A stretch of DNA of 64,000 nucleotides from Echiichthys vipera (lineage: Eukaryota; Chordata; Actinopteri; Perciformes; Trachinidae). Under the pieces are notes generated by a model, which was not told the DNA's origin, ran no database searches, and worked only from the letters and a program-made list of their open reading frames with translations. The translations under genes and the position numbers were made by a program. This document shows positions 37,852-49,557 of the stretch, one piece after another. Numbering within the stretch: position 1 is the stretch's first letter; each line of letters begins with the position of its first letter. The stretch is from assembly GCA_963691815.1 (NCBI GenBank), contig OY829648.1, positions 29,890,383 to 29,954,382 of the forward strand, in the 5' to 3' direction.

Positions 37852-39498
37852 CTAGCTGTAAGCTTTATCAAAAAGGAAAGTTTTAAGTTTACTCTTAAAT
37901 ATGGGGACAGTGTCTGCCTCCCGAATAACACTTGGGAGTTGGCTCCACAAGAGAGGAGCTTGGTAGCTGAAGGCTCTGCCTCCCCTTCTATTTTTGGAGA
38001 CTCTAGGAACGACAAGTAGCCCTGCATTTTCTGAGCGCAGTGATCTAGTTGGGTGATACGGTACAATGAGCTCTTTAAGATATGACGGGGCCAGACCAAT
38101 AAGAGCTTTATAGGTAAGGAGAAGGATTTTAAAGTCTATTCTAGATTTTACAGGTAGCCAGTGCAGAGAAGCTAATACAGGAGAAATATGTTTACTTCGA
38201 TTTGTTTTAGTTAGTACACGAGCTGCAGCATTTTGGACCAACTGGAGACTCTTAACAGACTTATTGGAGCAGCCTGATAATAAGGAGTTGCAGTAGTCCA
38301 GCCTAGAAGTAACAAATGCATGGACTAGTTTTTCTGCATCTTTCTGAGACATAATGTTCCTAATTTTTGCAATATTACGCAGGTGAAAATATGCAGTCCT
38401 TGTTGTTAGTTTTATGTGAGAATCGAAGGACATATCCTGATCAAAAATAACACCCAGATTCCTTACTGTGGTGCTGGAGGACAACAAAACATCATCCAGA
38501 GTAACAATATATTTAGTTATTGAGTTTCGGAGGCCTTTGGGGCCAAGTACAATAACTTCAGTTTTATCTGAGTTTAACATCAGAAAATTGCAGGTCATCC
38601 AGCTTTTTATTTCCTTAATGCACATTTGAAGTTTATCTACCTGATGGGTTACATCTGGTTTGATCGATAAATATAATTGTGTATCATCAGCATAACAATG
38701 AAAATTTATGGAGTGCTTCCTTATAATATTTCCTAAGGGAAGCATATATAAGGAGAATAGAATCGGTCCAAGGACAGAGCCCTGTGGGACTCCGTGACTA
38801 ACTTTAGTGTGCATGGAGGATTTGTCGTTAACATGTACAAACTGAGATCTATCTGATAAATATGACTTAAACCAGCTCAGTGCGGTTCCTTTAATGCCGA
38901 TCAGATGCTCTAGTCTGTGTAGCAGGATGTGATGGTCAATAGTGTCGAAGGCAGCACTAAGATCTAGTAAGACAAGCACAGAGACAAGTCCTTTGTCTGA
39001 AGCTATTAGAAGGTCGTTGGTAATTTTTATCAGTGCTGTCTCAGTGCTACGATTCGCTCTAAATCCTGACTGGAAGTCCTCAAGTAACTCATTATTGTGT
39101 AAAAAGTCGCACAACTGATTGGCAACTAATTTCTCGAGGATCTTAGAGAGAAAAGGAAGGTTAGATATAGGTCTATAGTTGGCTAGTACCTCTGGATCAA
39201 GACTGGGCTTTTTAAGAAGAGGTTTAATTACAGCTACTTTAAAAGACTGTGGTACATAACCTGCTGATAAAGACATGTTAATCATATCTAATACAGGAGT
39301 GTCAACTAAAGGTAACACTTCTTTGAGTAACCTAGTTGGAATAGAGTCTAGGAGACAAGTAGAAGGCTTTGATGCTGAAATAGTAGAGTTTAATTTGTTA
39401 AGGTCGACCGGAGAAAAGCAGTCCAAGAATATATCAGGTCGTACAGTTGTTTCTAAGGTTCCTGGGTTTGATGACCCAGGAATGCATGTATATCTCAT
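37852..39498 (-). CDS. L2-type LINE reverse transcriptase (ORF2 C-terminal part)
   Basis: 548 codons without a stop. Residues 86-330 form the RT domain: fingers start VAVIKPLLKKPSLDP, NYRPIS (107-112), motif A LDLSAAFDTIDH (178-189, catalytic Asp179), GVPQGSVLGP (236-245), and motif C YADD (269-272). The thumb/C-terminal part has LNSDKTEVIVLGP (308-320) and LQLVQNAAARVLT (418-430), then SLHWLPVKSRIDFKILL (444-460), the standard tail of CR1/L2 proteins. The usual protein is near 1000 residues with an N-terminal endonuclease, which is absent here. The first Met coincides with the truncation point, so it is not the original start. Codons are intact but the copy cannot move by itself. Confidence 0.88.
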   Translation of the reverse strand: MRYTCIPGSSNPGTLETTVRPDIFLDCFSPVDLNKLNSTISASKPSTCLLDSIPTRLLKEVLPLVDTPVLDMINMSLSAGYVPQSFKVAVIKPLLKKPSLDPEVLANYRPISNLPFLSKILEKLVANQLCDFLHNNELLEDFQSGFRANRSTETALIKITNDLLIASDKGLVSVLVLLDLSAAFDTIDHHILLHRLEHLIGIKGTALSWFKSYLSDRSQFVHVNDKSSMHTKVSHGVPQGSVLGPILFSLYMLPLGNIIRKHSINFHCYADDTQLYLSIKPDVTHQVDKLQMCIKEIKSWMTCNFLMLNSDKTEVIVLGPKGLRNSITKYIVTLDDVLLSSSTTVRNLGVIFDQDMSFDSHIKLTTRTAYFHLRNIAKIRNIMSQKDAEKLVHAFVTSRLDYCNSLLSGCSNKSVKSLQLVQNAAARVLTKTNRSKHISPVLASLHWLPVKSRIDFKILLLTYKALIGLAPSYLKELIVPYHPTRSLRSENAGLLVVPRVSKNRRGGRAFSYQAPLLWSQLPSVIREADTVPIFKSKLKTFLFDKAYS

Positions 39499-39507
39499 GT
39501 AACCTGC

Positions 39508-39640
39508 TTATGTCTCAAGATCCCAGAGGAAGGAGTGGAAGGAGAAGCCTGGGAGAAGAACATCTGGGCTACTTTAATTCATCCGTTAACCCTGGGACCC
39601 AGACCCAGTTAACTGGCAGAATGGATGGATGAATGAATAT
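39508..39640 (+). mobile_element. 3'-end remnant of another LINE
   Basis: Words such as GGAAGGAGAAGCCTGGG, GAACATCTGGGCTACTTT and the tail GGATGGATGAATGAATAT match the extreme 3' end of a fish non-LTR element ending in GGATGG-type tandem units. The L2 copy at 36542-39500 appears to have landed just beside it. Confidence 0.6.
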
Positions 39641-41845
39641 CTGAAATCAAAAAGTAAAAAATAGTATTCAGTTATAACTACTGAATACTGGTGGCTCAAT
39701 GGTTTCTTGGTATTCAATGGAATAGTTGGCATGAAGTATATACTTTGTTATTGTTTATAACTTTGGTTTGTGAATCCTACAAGGATCAAACCGATATAAA
39801 CAAATCCCTCTGGACTTTGGCAACTATCTTGTGTTGTGTGTGGAAAAAAAATGTTAGTTACCTCTCACCCAAGTTTTCATCAAACAAAGATTTTATAAAA
39901 TATATAGCTGGCTTTGAAATAATGTAGGTGACCTGAGGTTATGGCATTTACTCAACACTTTAAAGGCCTGTGCAGTCTTTGAATTCCAGCAGTAAAGAAA
40001 ATGGGCAAAGGAGAAAAATACCTCAACTTAAGTCACAAAGTAGGATTATATATAGAGATAGCTATCATTCCATCTGCTGGAAAGAAGATTTAAAGTCAGG
40101 CCATGTACTTCCCCTTTCGTTTTCCTCTCTTACAACCAGACACGGTGCATTAAAAGAGAGTGTAGGAGGGGGGAAGGAGAAACAGAGACAGTTAAAATGA
40201 AAGAAGAGTCCTTTAGAGGCAAAGATAAAAAGAGTGAGGTGTAAAAAAGGGGGATGCAATAGGAGGACAAAGAGAATAAGCAAGTTAGCAGGGAGGGAAA
40301 GAGTGAGAGAAGGCAGAGAGAATTTCAGCCTGTGGTGCCACACCAGGAATCAATATTTAATTTCTTTGTCTGCTATGATAAGGAGAGAGTGAAATCATTT
40401 TGAAATCTCAGCTTACCACTTAATACCAGTCAATCTACAAAATCATATGTGCTACACAGAATGGCTGGCTGGACTTAAACGGATGTAAAAGCTGCAAACT
40501 AGATAATCTTCCTGGGTGAGTTTATTGTTTTTTCCTCCTTGACAGAGGTTGTTAGAGTTCATATTTGTTTAGATTTTTAGAATAAAAAGACAATATAAAA
40601 TCAAAGCCATGCATACCCACCGGTCGAGACAACACATGGATGAGCTCGCTCATAAAACATTTCATTTTTGAATGAATTCACACAAGTGAATCCATTTCGT
40701 TGAGGTTTATAACAGTTTTCTTTAAACCCTGTCCTCACCTTTGTTAACATCCTTTTTTCATGCCCATCATGGAATAAAAGAATTCATCCCATTTCCACAG
40801 GAAATTTGTGGTCCTAACATTTTGTACTCTCAGCGTACATCAGCATTATGACACATCAAATAAGCGGAGGGTAGCAGAGAGTGGGGGTGTTCTGATTTAT
40901 GATTCAACCCACAACAACAACAAACCGCCAAATGACAGAAAACAACTTTGCATTATGTGTGTGATGATAATAATAATTCGGTTCCGGACCGTAGTCTTTG
41001 GAAAAGCTATTTGCAGCTGTTTAGGTGAAAAGCATGTCCTAGCCATCCAGAACTGAGTGACTGGGATATTAAAGAGACAAAGAGATAAAGGGAGGGAGGA
41101 TGGGAGGGAGTGGAAGACAAGGAAATTGTTAGAGTTGCTCCAAATTTTTTTTGTTCTTTTTCCACTTTTCTTGACCTTAAAAGACAACAAGTGAAGGAAA
41201 TATGACAACCTTAGTTCTATAACAGAGACAACATAATTGCCTGTCAAATACATTTCAAATGCCTTACCAGTGTGTCAGTGCTTATATGGCAAGTAATTTC
41301 TGTACAGTGCAGTATAAGTTATTGCAGTTGCCTATGAAATTAAATGTATCTATTTCTATGTATATTTTCATGTGCACTGATGTATCAACTAGGGTTGTAC
41401 ATGACTGTCAGTAGACTATTCATTCCTATTTTTCATATACTATCAAGCACAGCTTTATTGATCTGCCTGATTTTTGGATGGGGTTGTGTAGGACGTTCAG
41501 GGTGACAGCCCAACATTCATGTAATAATGTATATTAAACAAGGCAAGTTAGACCCTGAGCTAATACGTGCAAAGATTTTTGCTGAGACTTGCTATCACAC
41601 AAAGGCCAAGCCAAAGCCTAAAGTACTGCGAGCAGTTGCCCTGGATCCAGCTGCCTTTGCCCGTTGCAAACTTCACGGAATTAACGGCTTCTAAATGTAA
41701 GCAACTCATTCATCACGTAATTCATTCAACATGTCCTCAGTGAAGAGAGTGAGTGTCGTTCATTGATGACGAAGCATTAAATCAGAGATATTAAATGGTA
41801 TTTTATGATTGATTCACGGCAATTCCATTCAGGCCGGGAGTGAAT
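39641..41845. other. Intronic non-coding stretch
   Basis: No supported gene. Purine-rich low-complexity sequence lies at 40150-40330. Nothing else is recognised. Confidence 0.4.
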
Positions 41846-42192
41846 GTAGTTATGGGTAGGGGAGGTTGTAGGCTTGTGAGAAAAGGAATGTTTTTAGACG
41901 GGATTTAAATGTTGTGAGTGATGGAGAGTCGCGGATGGGCTGGGGGAGAGAGTTCCAGAGTCGGGGTGCAGTTCTAGAGAAAGCTCTGTGTCCGAAGGTT
42001 TTGAGTTTGGAAGGTGGCATGGTCAGAGTTAGGGAGGAGGAGGATCGGAGGGCTCGGGAGGGGCGGTGGGGGGTAAGGAGGTCAGAGAGGTAGGGTGGTG
42101 CCAGATGGTGGAGAGCTTTGAAGGTGAGGAGGAGTATTTTGAAGTCGATGCGTTGTTTGATCGGGAGCCAGTGGAGGGTGTATAACATGATA
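41846..42192 (-). pseudogene. L2/CR1-type LINE, C-terminal fragment
   Basis: The minus-strand frame of 112 residues starts LYTLHWLPIKQRIDFKILLL and ends with FKSRLKTFLFSQAYNLPYP and a stop at 41850. It contains the HWLP, ILLLTFKALHHLAPPYL and LWNSLP blocks of the C-terminal domain. It is severely 5'-truncated; no RT core remains. It differs from the 36542-39500 element enough to be another subfamily. Confidence 0.85.
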
Positions 42193-43543
42193 TTAACTCA
42201 AAGGCTGCTATAACTGTACATCCAGCAGGTGTTACTATTTACCAGACAACCTGCAGATAAGTGGGTGCAAATACAGAAAAGACATATGCCCTGATTACAT
42301 CAGTGAATCAACCAACAATAATTACCATTATACTGGATAATGTAGCTGATTCCTCAAGGTACATAGGTAATGCATAATACACTTTAAAATACACTGCATT
42401 ATGTTTTACTCACATGCTGTACAATGGCTCTTCCCAATCGTAAGGAGGAGATCCTCTGCTTTTCTGTCTGGCAATGATCAAATTATTGTTGAGTGGGTTA
42501 AAAGTCAACCTCGCAGGAGCTTGTCCACAGAGAAACTGGGTAATTAGGGAATAGGCATCGATTAATCCTAGCTAAGAGCAATTATGTATATTTCAAGGCC
42601 ATATGTTATACACAAATTAGGCTGTAATCTGTTTTTAATTTGGTTAGGGGTAATCTATTAAGTATAAATAAATCTCAAGTATGCTCTGACTGCATATGCC
42701 TCTGCCTATTAAGTCTTAAAGGGCACCTGCAGACCAGGCAAGTTACAAAATGTATCATACCACAGCATCTGACTAATGTCACAGCCACAAGTAATGACAA
42801 GGCTCATTCTTCACCTGACACAAATTTTCATATTCCTTCCTCTACTTATGTGCTGTTGCTGTGATAAGAAACTGTGATGGAAAGGCCATGCTGGCAGTCA
42901 CATACTTTCTGAGGTTGAGGTTGAGGCAGCTTGTGATTATGCATATTCATGGAGCCTGCTGCAGTCACACAATGCCTTTCCTGACAATACAAGATCTGTG
43001 GCAATCCAAACATATTGTCGACAGTGTACTATGTCAAGCATTATGCCAAGTGTGCGGCCGAACCATCTTGGATGGCTGCATGGCCATAAAGTTAGAGACT
43101 CATTCTGCTGATTTATTGCGAGCTTTGTTTCCTCCGGTTTTATGTTGGAAAACATATAAATTAGATATATAAATTAGACTTGTTGATATTCCCTAATGTA
43201 GATGATGTTCATATTTACCATTTATGATATAATTCTGAAGCCAGCCCATTGTCATCCCTTCTTGATGTTTGAAAGCCTGTCATGGTGTCATAATTCAATT
43301 AAAATATCAACGAGCGCAAGGAGGATTATTTGTCACAGTGAATACAAAGTGGTTTCAAAATACAACCCGAGTTTCCCTGATACACATTCAACAGTGGCAC
43401 AGCAGCACAACTAAATGATTAGCGCCTCTGCTATATAAATCTCCCCAAATGCAATTGTAAATATTTAAAGCAGCCAGAGTCATGGACGAGCGAGGATTCA
43501 AGACTAAACAACCTCAGACATTGCCACTGTTAATATAACAGTC
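42193..43543. other. Intronic non-coding stretch
   Basis: Nothing recognised apart from chance open frames. Confidence 0.4.
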
Positions 43544-44787
43544 TGTTATTGGTTATTGGTCGTTCTAAATTAAGTTGAAGGCAACAAATGCTAAATGTCG
43601 CCAGTTTCGCTCAATGACAGAACCTGGAGCATGGCCTGTGTAGGACCTCCAGAGAAAGTGCTGTTTAAGGTATTATTTGTGTCTGGTTGGTCTGCTCAGT
43701 GTCCCAGTAAGGGAGCCGTAGATAAAGACATTTTTATACTGGTTTCGATAGGAGATAAGGTGTTTTACAACCTCAAACCCTCCTAGGGTAATAAAAATAC
43801 CAGAACTCCAGGACGAAGGACCCCTTTTAACCTAAATCTACGTCAAATTTGACCGCAATTCGAACCGGAGGAGCTGTGCTTTGTTGGGAGACAGAGGGAC
43901 TTTCAGTAATAAAATCTACACAACAGAACTTTGTGTAGAAGTTTGGAAAACAGTTAAAGTTCGATGTTTCATCGCAACTGGCTGTTCAAAGACATTCTTG
44001 CAAGTGTGTAACAGTATATGCATTATTTGTATATTGTTGTGATTATATTTATGTGGTTTCAGAAGTGCGAAGTCTCTGTCTAATTCCTGAAATATTTTGT
44101 CTTTTAATAATAGGCCCGTCACTATATCTAGGAGAATATGATGATGTGTAGTATCTGTATCTGTTAAAACTGGTTAAATTGGATATCAGAAAGCTTAATA
44201 ATGGAAAATCAACCAAAAATAGTTTAATCTTAGAATTAGAATTCCGGCGAAGAAAAGCAGTTGATTCGCTCGGAGTCAAAGGGATGGGTTAAACCGAGAC
44301 ACCCCCCTTTTCTGAGTAGAAAAGGAAGAGACTGCTGTCTCTGCTCTTATGCATCTGCTCTCTTCACACCCCTCGCTCTCTACACCCCACGCTCTGCACC
44401 TCCTCTCCTGCATCTCTACCTTTTCGCACCTCTGACCCCCTCCCCTGCTGCTCGTTTCTCTTGTTAACCCAAAGTTAGCAAGAGACGTTACTTTATATTT
44501 TGTTCCTTACTAAAGTATTTTCGTATATTAATCTATTTTTATCACGTGACTTTTTAAGTTTTCTACGACACGTTTTTTTTTATAAGTAAAGTTTAAACCC
44601 TCGTGCTGTCTTTGCCTTTTTGTCCGGCCGGCAAATTGCATCGAACTCGCGACTCCAGCCCCACAGAACCGATCAGAACCCATTTGTCAACCCACAAACC
44701 ACCTCCAGAGGCAAGCCACCTGAAGAGCCACGACGGGACCAGACGTGACCCGCCGATCCAACCGCGCAGCTGACCCAGTCTATAACA
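43544..44787 (+). mobile_element. Possible solo LTR-like block
   Basis: The block starts TGTTAT and ends ATAACA, a perfect 6-bp inverted TG...CA terminus. Inside are a TATA-like stretch before AAGTAAAGTTTAAACCCTCG (about 44585-44604) and a CpG-rich right part (CCGGCCGGCAAATTGC, TCGAACTCGCGACTCC) resembling R/U5 sequence. There is an AATAAA at 43908. No gag or pol lies next to it, and no clean target duplication was found. The base composition is distinct from the AT-rich flanks. This is a hypothesis only. Confidence 0.3.
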
Positions 44788-45780
44788 ATATAAATATAAA
44801 TATAAATAAATAACTAACAGGTATTAAACCTTCACCAAAGTTTAATAAATATCCTGTCTTATTTTGGTGTGGTGACCTTACTTTGAGGTAAAATAAATCC
44901 TAAATTTTAACGAGTCGTGTTAATTCATAATTAATTCAGCAACTACTATATTCCAGCCATAATAAAAGTAGGCTCTCTCTCCTACACATGTATCAGGGAT
45001 GGTGCTGGGATATAATGTCAGCCGCTATTATCAGATCAAATTCAGAGTTTATTTAAATCCCACTCCACACAATATAAAATTATGATGCTATGCTATAACA
45101 TCATGTTTTCCCACATAAATAGTAAATAGAAGGGGCCGGAAATACATCTTCTCTCCATCATTGAGAAATTCTGGATCTGCCCTCATTACAGCTGCTTGAG
45201 ATCAGTTGAGACTCGTTCGGTGACTACATTCTAGCATCTGTCTAAGGTTGGCTGGAGAAAGAGCAGCACACATAAAGATGGTTAGAAACACCAGAGCGGT
45301 TCAGCCATAGGCCTAAATACTTGAGCCCGGGTAGTCTGCTTGTGAAGCCCCACAGGTGGTCAGCCTGCCTGCAAGACCCTGCAAATTTCTGTTCTGCAAC
45401 TAAAGTTTTGGCAACCCGTCTGAACCCAGTTATGTCAGTTAGACCAAGACTCAGATGAGTCTGTTGTGCACCAAAATTTGCGCCTAGCAGACAAGATCAG
45501 AATGGTTGGTGTAGTTAGCATCTTTTATTTGTTTCTGTTGACACAGCTACCATAACAGTGTGGTTCCTCTCTGTACTGAAAGTTCTCTGTGCACTGGAGG
45601 TTTCAGGATTTCTATCTGGCTTTGCATATTTGACAGTATTTTTTTTTTCATTTTAGCCTAATAATTATTCTGAATAATGTTGGACTTTTTCAACAAATGT
45701 TCTAATATTTAAAATAAATCAAAATATATTTCAACTTGCGTGTATGTGAGTGTAATTTTTAGCCAGTTTTGACAGACCAA
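44788..45780. other. Intronic non-coding stretch
   Basis: Begins with an AATATAA-type low-complexity run (44786-44815); the rest is unassigned. Confidence 0.4.
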
Positions 45781-45788
45781 CATAGTAT

Positions 45789-45960
45789 CTTCATGAAGCA
45801 TTCGTTGTATTTGTTGAGCCCACTAGATGGAGCTCTTGGTTTAAAGAAAAAGGCTCAATGAATGGTGATTCAGTGTGTTTTCAACCCTTCGTTGAACAGA
45901 GAGCTCAACAAATACAACTAATGCTTCATGTAGCTCCACTTCACTCAGACATCACTACTA
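45789..45960. mobile_element. Palindromic MITE, copy 2
   Basis: About 85 percent similar by eye to 28928-29129 over the centre (GGTGATTCAGTGTGTTTTC, GTTGAACAGAGAGCTC). The right arm still ends GACATCACTACTA. The left arm starts only at CTTCATGAAGCATTCG. An 8-bp repeat CATAGTAT flanks it (45781-45788 and 45961-45968), consistent with a hAT-type target duplication, though the shortened left arm makes this less certain. Confidence 0.7.
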
Positions 45961-46029
45961 CATAGTATACATTTTTTCTAAAATGTGACAGTAAAGCTCT
46001 GAACACTTTGATTGTCAGTCAAATTATAT

Positions 46030-46376
46030 TCATTCATTCATCTTCAACCGCTTGTCCCTGTCGGGGTCGCGGGGGGCTGGAGCCGATCCCAGATGACATC
46101 GGGCGTGAGCCGGGGTACACCCTGGACAGGACGCCAGTCTATCGCAGGGCACATAGAGACGAACAGAGACAGGTAACCATTCACACCTACGGGCAATTTC
46201 AGAGTCATCAATGAACCTAACACATGCATGTCTTTTGGATTGTGGGAGGAAACCGGAGTACCCAGAGAAAACCCCCGCTGACACGTGGAGAACATGCAAA
46301 CTCCACACAGAAAGGCCCCAGCCGGGATTTTGAACCAGGCGACAGTGCTAACCACTACACCACTGTGTAGCCATCC
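46030..46376 (-). mobile_element. tRNA-derived SINE, full-length
   Basis: Read on the minus strand it starts GGATGGCTACACAGTGGTG, with A-box-like TAGTGGTTAGCAC and B-box-like GGTTCAAAATCCC. The long conserved body includes the antisense of GGAGAACATGCAAACTCC and GCATGTCTTTTGGATTGTGG, ending in (ATGA)n. An 8-bp target duplication AATTATAT lies at 46022-46029 and 46377-46384. The last 55 bases also occur at 15657-15713. Confidence 0.88.
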
Positions 46377-46384
46377 AATTATAT

Positions 46385-46683
46385 ACATTTTTTAATTTTC
46401 AGTTGAGTTTGGTAAATTAGTTTGTAAGGAAATGAAGGGCTGAAGTTGGCTATGATGAATGGAGATTAGTCGGATAGAATTTTTTTTTTAAAAGCAAAGG
46501 GGTTGCCTTATCAGCTACTTCACTTTGTTCAATCCATTATTCGACAGGACGACAGATGTAGAGATGAGACGACATCATTTTTGTGCAAAACTTTTTATAT
46601 GATATCACATGAACCTCTTACTGAGAGTTACTGCATATTGGAAACAAGCAAATATTTAAATGCATTGTGTGGATGGTTTAAAT
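46385..46683. other. Spacer between SINE and Tc1 element
   Basis: Nothing recognised. Confidence 0.4.
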
Positions 46684-47334
46684 TACAAAACCCAACTCCA
46701 ATGAAGTTGTGACATTTAGTAAAGTGTATATAAAAACAGAAAACAATGATTTGCAAATCCTGTTCCATCTATATTCAAATAAATTCACTACATGGACAAG
46801 ATATTTAATGTTCATACTGATAAACTTTATAGGTTTTTTTGCAAATATTTACACATTTTGGAATTTGATACCTGCACATTTAGATGGGACAGGGGCAACA
46901 AAAGACTGGGGAAGTTGAGGAATGGTCAAAAACACCAGTTGAACAGGTTCATTGGAAACAAGTGAGTGTCATGACTGGGTATAAAAGGAGCATCCCTGAA
47001 AGACTCAGTCATTCAGAAGCCAGGATGGGGCAAGGTTCACCACTTTGGTGACACCCCAAATGTGTGAGCAAATAGTCCAAAAGTTTAGGGACAACATTTC
47101 TCAATTTACAATTCAAAGGAATTTAGTGATTTCATCATCTACAGTCCATATTATCATCAAACGATGAACAGAACCTGGAGAAATCTCTGCATGTAAGCGG
47201 CAAGGATGAAAACCAACATACTGCATTAAAAACTGATACATTCTGTAAAGGATATTACTACGTGGGCTCAGGAACACTTCAGAAAACCATTGTCATTTAA
47301 CACAGTTCGTTAAAACTCCACTATGCAAAGTGAA

Positions 47335-47556
47335 AGCCAAATATCAGCAACAAACCTGTCTCCCATTGAAAAAGTGTGGCGCATTATGATGCACAAAATA
47401 CAACTAAGGAGACACCGTACTGTTGAGCAACTGACGTTGTACATCAAGCAAGAATGGGAAAGAATTCCACCTACAAAGCTTCAACAATTAGTGTCCTCAG
47501 TTCCCGAACACTTATTAAGTGTTGTTAAAAGGAAAGTTGAAGTAACACAGTGGTAA
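47335..47556 (+). pseudogene. Tc1/mariner transposase, C-terminal remnant
   Basis: The frame SATNLSPIEKVWRIMMHKIQ continues through RRHRTVEQLTLYIKQEWERI to KRKVEVTQW and a stop. It matches the final catalytic block (DLSPIENVW) and the C-terminal helices of Tc1 transposases. The preceding Asp-containing part is replaced by SATN at the deletion junction; the two other catalytic Asp residues are gone. Confidence 0.83.
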
Positions 47557-47560
47557 ACAT

Positions 47561-48092
47561 GTAACCTGACTCTCGCCAGATGAATTTGGTTCCGCCTTGC
47601 TTCACTCATACTTCCTGGATCGCTTCAAAGTAAAGTGATTACAGGAGACTGGGCCTTATCAAAAATCCTTGCATTTGATTGGATAAACCACTTTTCTGTC
47701 ATCTTTATTGACGTGCTACTTCAACCACTCACATTGAAACCAACCTGTGACGCTGATGAGAGCGACGCAGGGAAAAGCCAAACAGAACAGCCGACATCGT
47801 TTCCACCAACAAAAGCCTTCAGAGCCGTTCTCTGGTGTTCTTTTAAAGAAGAAATATTCGCTAGATTGGAAACACGAATGAAATAGCAGCATCGATGTTG
47901 ACGCCTGCTCCCTCGATGCCATTGTTGTCTGAATCACAACAGTCACTTCTCTGCTACGTCACATCTATAAAAAACCCCACCCACCGGTGCTGATGATCTG
48001 AAATCACTTTCCTATGGAGCGATTCCAGATGATGGAATGGAGCTAGTTGGAGGAAAGGTGGAACTAAATTGATCTGGCAAAATTCAGGTTAG
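47561..48092. mobile_element. MITE nested in the Tc1 element
   Basis: Left end GTAACCTGACTCTCGCCAG; the reverse complement of the right end begins CTAACCTGAATTTTGCCAG. The arms are about 40 bp, imperfect. A flanking duplication TAAACAT (47554-47560) against TAAACAA (48093-48099) matches in six of seven positions. Size (532 bp) and terminus (TAACCTG) resemble the element at 26395-26920. The open frame at 47635-47886 is not recognised. It cuts the Tc1 element just after its transposase stop, so it inserted later. Confidence 0.78.
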
Positions 48093-48323
48093 TAAACAAA
48101 ACCCTGTCCCAGCTTTTTTGGAAAGTGTTGCAGTCATGAAATTCAAAATGAGTGAATTTTTGCACAAGAAATACCAATAAAGTTTATCAGTTTGAACCTT
48201 AAATATCTTGTCTTTGTAGTGTAATCAATTGAATACAGGTTGAAAAGGATTTGTGAATCATTGTATCCTGTTTTTATATATGTCTAACACAACGTCCCAA
48301 CTTTATTTGAATTGGGGTTTGTA

Positions 48324-49557
48324 TTCAAAATGAGTCATTGTTTTTGGAGGAATAGCTTTTATGTGATTTTAGAACAGTTTCTGCTGTGATTATTTCTGTA
48401 AGTAAAATGTTGAATGATGTCAATAGTGTCTTTTGAGTCCAACAGACACAACAGCATTACGCGGTATTTTGTATTGTATTGTATCCCTTTAATGATCTCC
48501 TTCCTTTTGTCACACTTGTGTGTTTGTGTCTCTGTCCACAACTAGTCTCGCATACTACTGGATCCATCAGCCAAATATTCCATGTGCACATTCATGGCTG
48601 TATGCTCAAGGGCCTATCTGCTAAGGACCATTAACTGCTGACTCCTCACTGAGCTGCACCCTATATCTAGTTGGATATGGATGAAGAGGTGTGTTGGACT
48701 GAAGAGGGACTGTGGATTTTGACCAATGGAAACAGCTTGAAAGCTGTGACACCAGAAACATCAGTGGTAGGAGGATAACTGCCCCCTACACTCTTCAGGG
48801 ACAAACAAACTGCATGCATAAAGCATGAAGAGCAAAACAAACAACCAGTTTTTGGATGATCTTTTCATTGATCCATATGCAGCATGCTGGTCCTATATTC
48901 TAGATCTATTTCTGAAGAAAAGGAAAGAAAATGAGGAGACAATAATACTAAATCGTGTTTATTCCTCAAACACAGATATGATGAAGCAACAGGAAGAGCT
49001 GTATTGTAAATTTACTCAATGGAGAAAACAGATACACGTGGATTGTGATTTTTGGATAATGCTTTAGTAAAACAATAAACATGCAAAAAAATATGTTTGC
49101 TTCCAATAACATTAAAATTATAATCCGTGAGATTTTCCTGAAATCAAACCCCTTTTTTATACTATTGACTATTTGCTCTTCAATAGCCACTGGAAGTAGA
49201 TACATTCAAGTATTAGTTCTCTATATGGAAGATTTAATTGGCAGTGGCTGCGGCTGTCATTTCTGCATCAAGTCTGTATTAAAAGTCCCATATTGTAAAA
49301 AGTGATATTTCCATGTCTTTTTTTATTATAAAGCAAGTGGAGGTGCTATATACAGTTATTACTATGAAACTATGATACTTTTAAAAACTTTGATTCAATT
49401 CACAATACAATTTTCTCACTCATTAGTATGTAGCTACATGTAGTGAAAAGCAGCATGTTCTACTGAAGTTGAAGTTGTAGGGCATGCTTTTCCTTGAGTG
49501 GAGAAAGTAGAAAAAAATGTCTGAAAGGAGGCATTGACAGCAGTCTGTGTCCTGAGC
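48324..49557. other. Intronic non-coding stretch
   Basis: No supported gene. Confidence 0.4.

Larger units (their letters stand above)
36542..39500 (-). mobile_element. L2/CR1-type LINE, 5'-truncated, recent
   Basis: Read on the minus strand it has a reverse-transcriptase frame (39498-37852), a 1.3-kb 3' UTR with a 47-bp minisatellite, the terminal sequence GTCCTGAGATAACTTTGG, then ATAAATAAAATTGAATTG and an (ATTGA)n tail. A candidate 7-bp target-site duplication AACCTGC sits at 36535-36541 and 39501-39507, exactly at the ends. The N-terminal AP endonuclease domain is missing because of 5' truncation, the usual outcome of target-primed reverse transcription. The uninterrupted frame implies a young copy. 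Assignment to L2 rather than Rex1/Babar is by remembered wording. Confidence 0.85.
46684..48323 (+). mobile_element. Tc1/mariner element, internally deleted
   Basis: Both ends carry long inverted repeats of roughly 170 bases. The left has TACAAAACCCAACTCC and ATGATTTGCAAATCCTG; the right ends ATTGGGGTTTGTA and has the antisense of the same words, with TA at both tips as expected for Tc1/mariner integration. The middle keeps only the start of the old coding region and its last 75 codons. The central catalytic part is deleted and a MITE (47561-48092) interrupts the 3' region. It is a dead copy of a very common fish family. Confidence 0.88.

Noticed and set aside
39275..39502. Plus-strand ORFs within the L2 element
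   Set aside because: They lie antisense to the intact reverse-transcriptase frame and match nothing.
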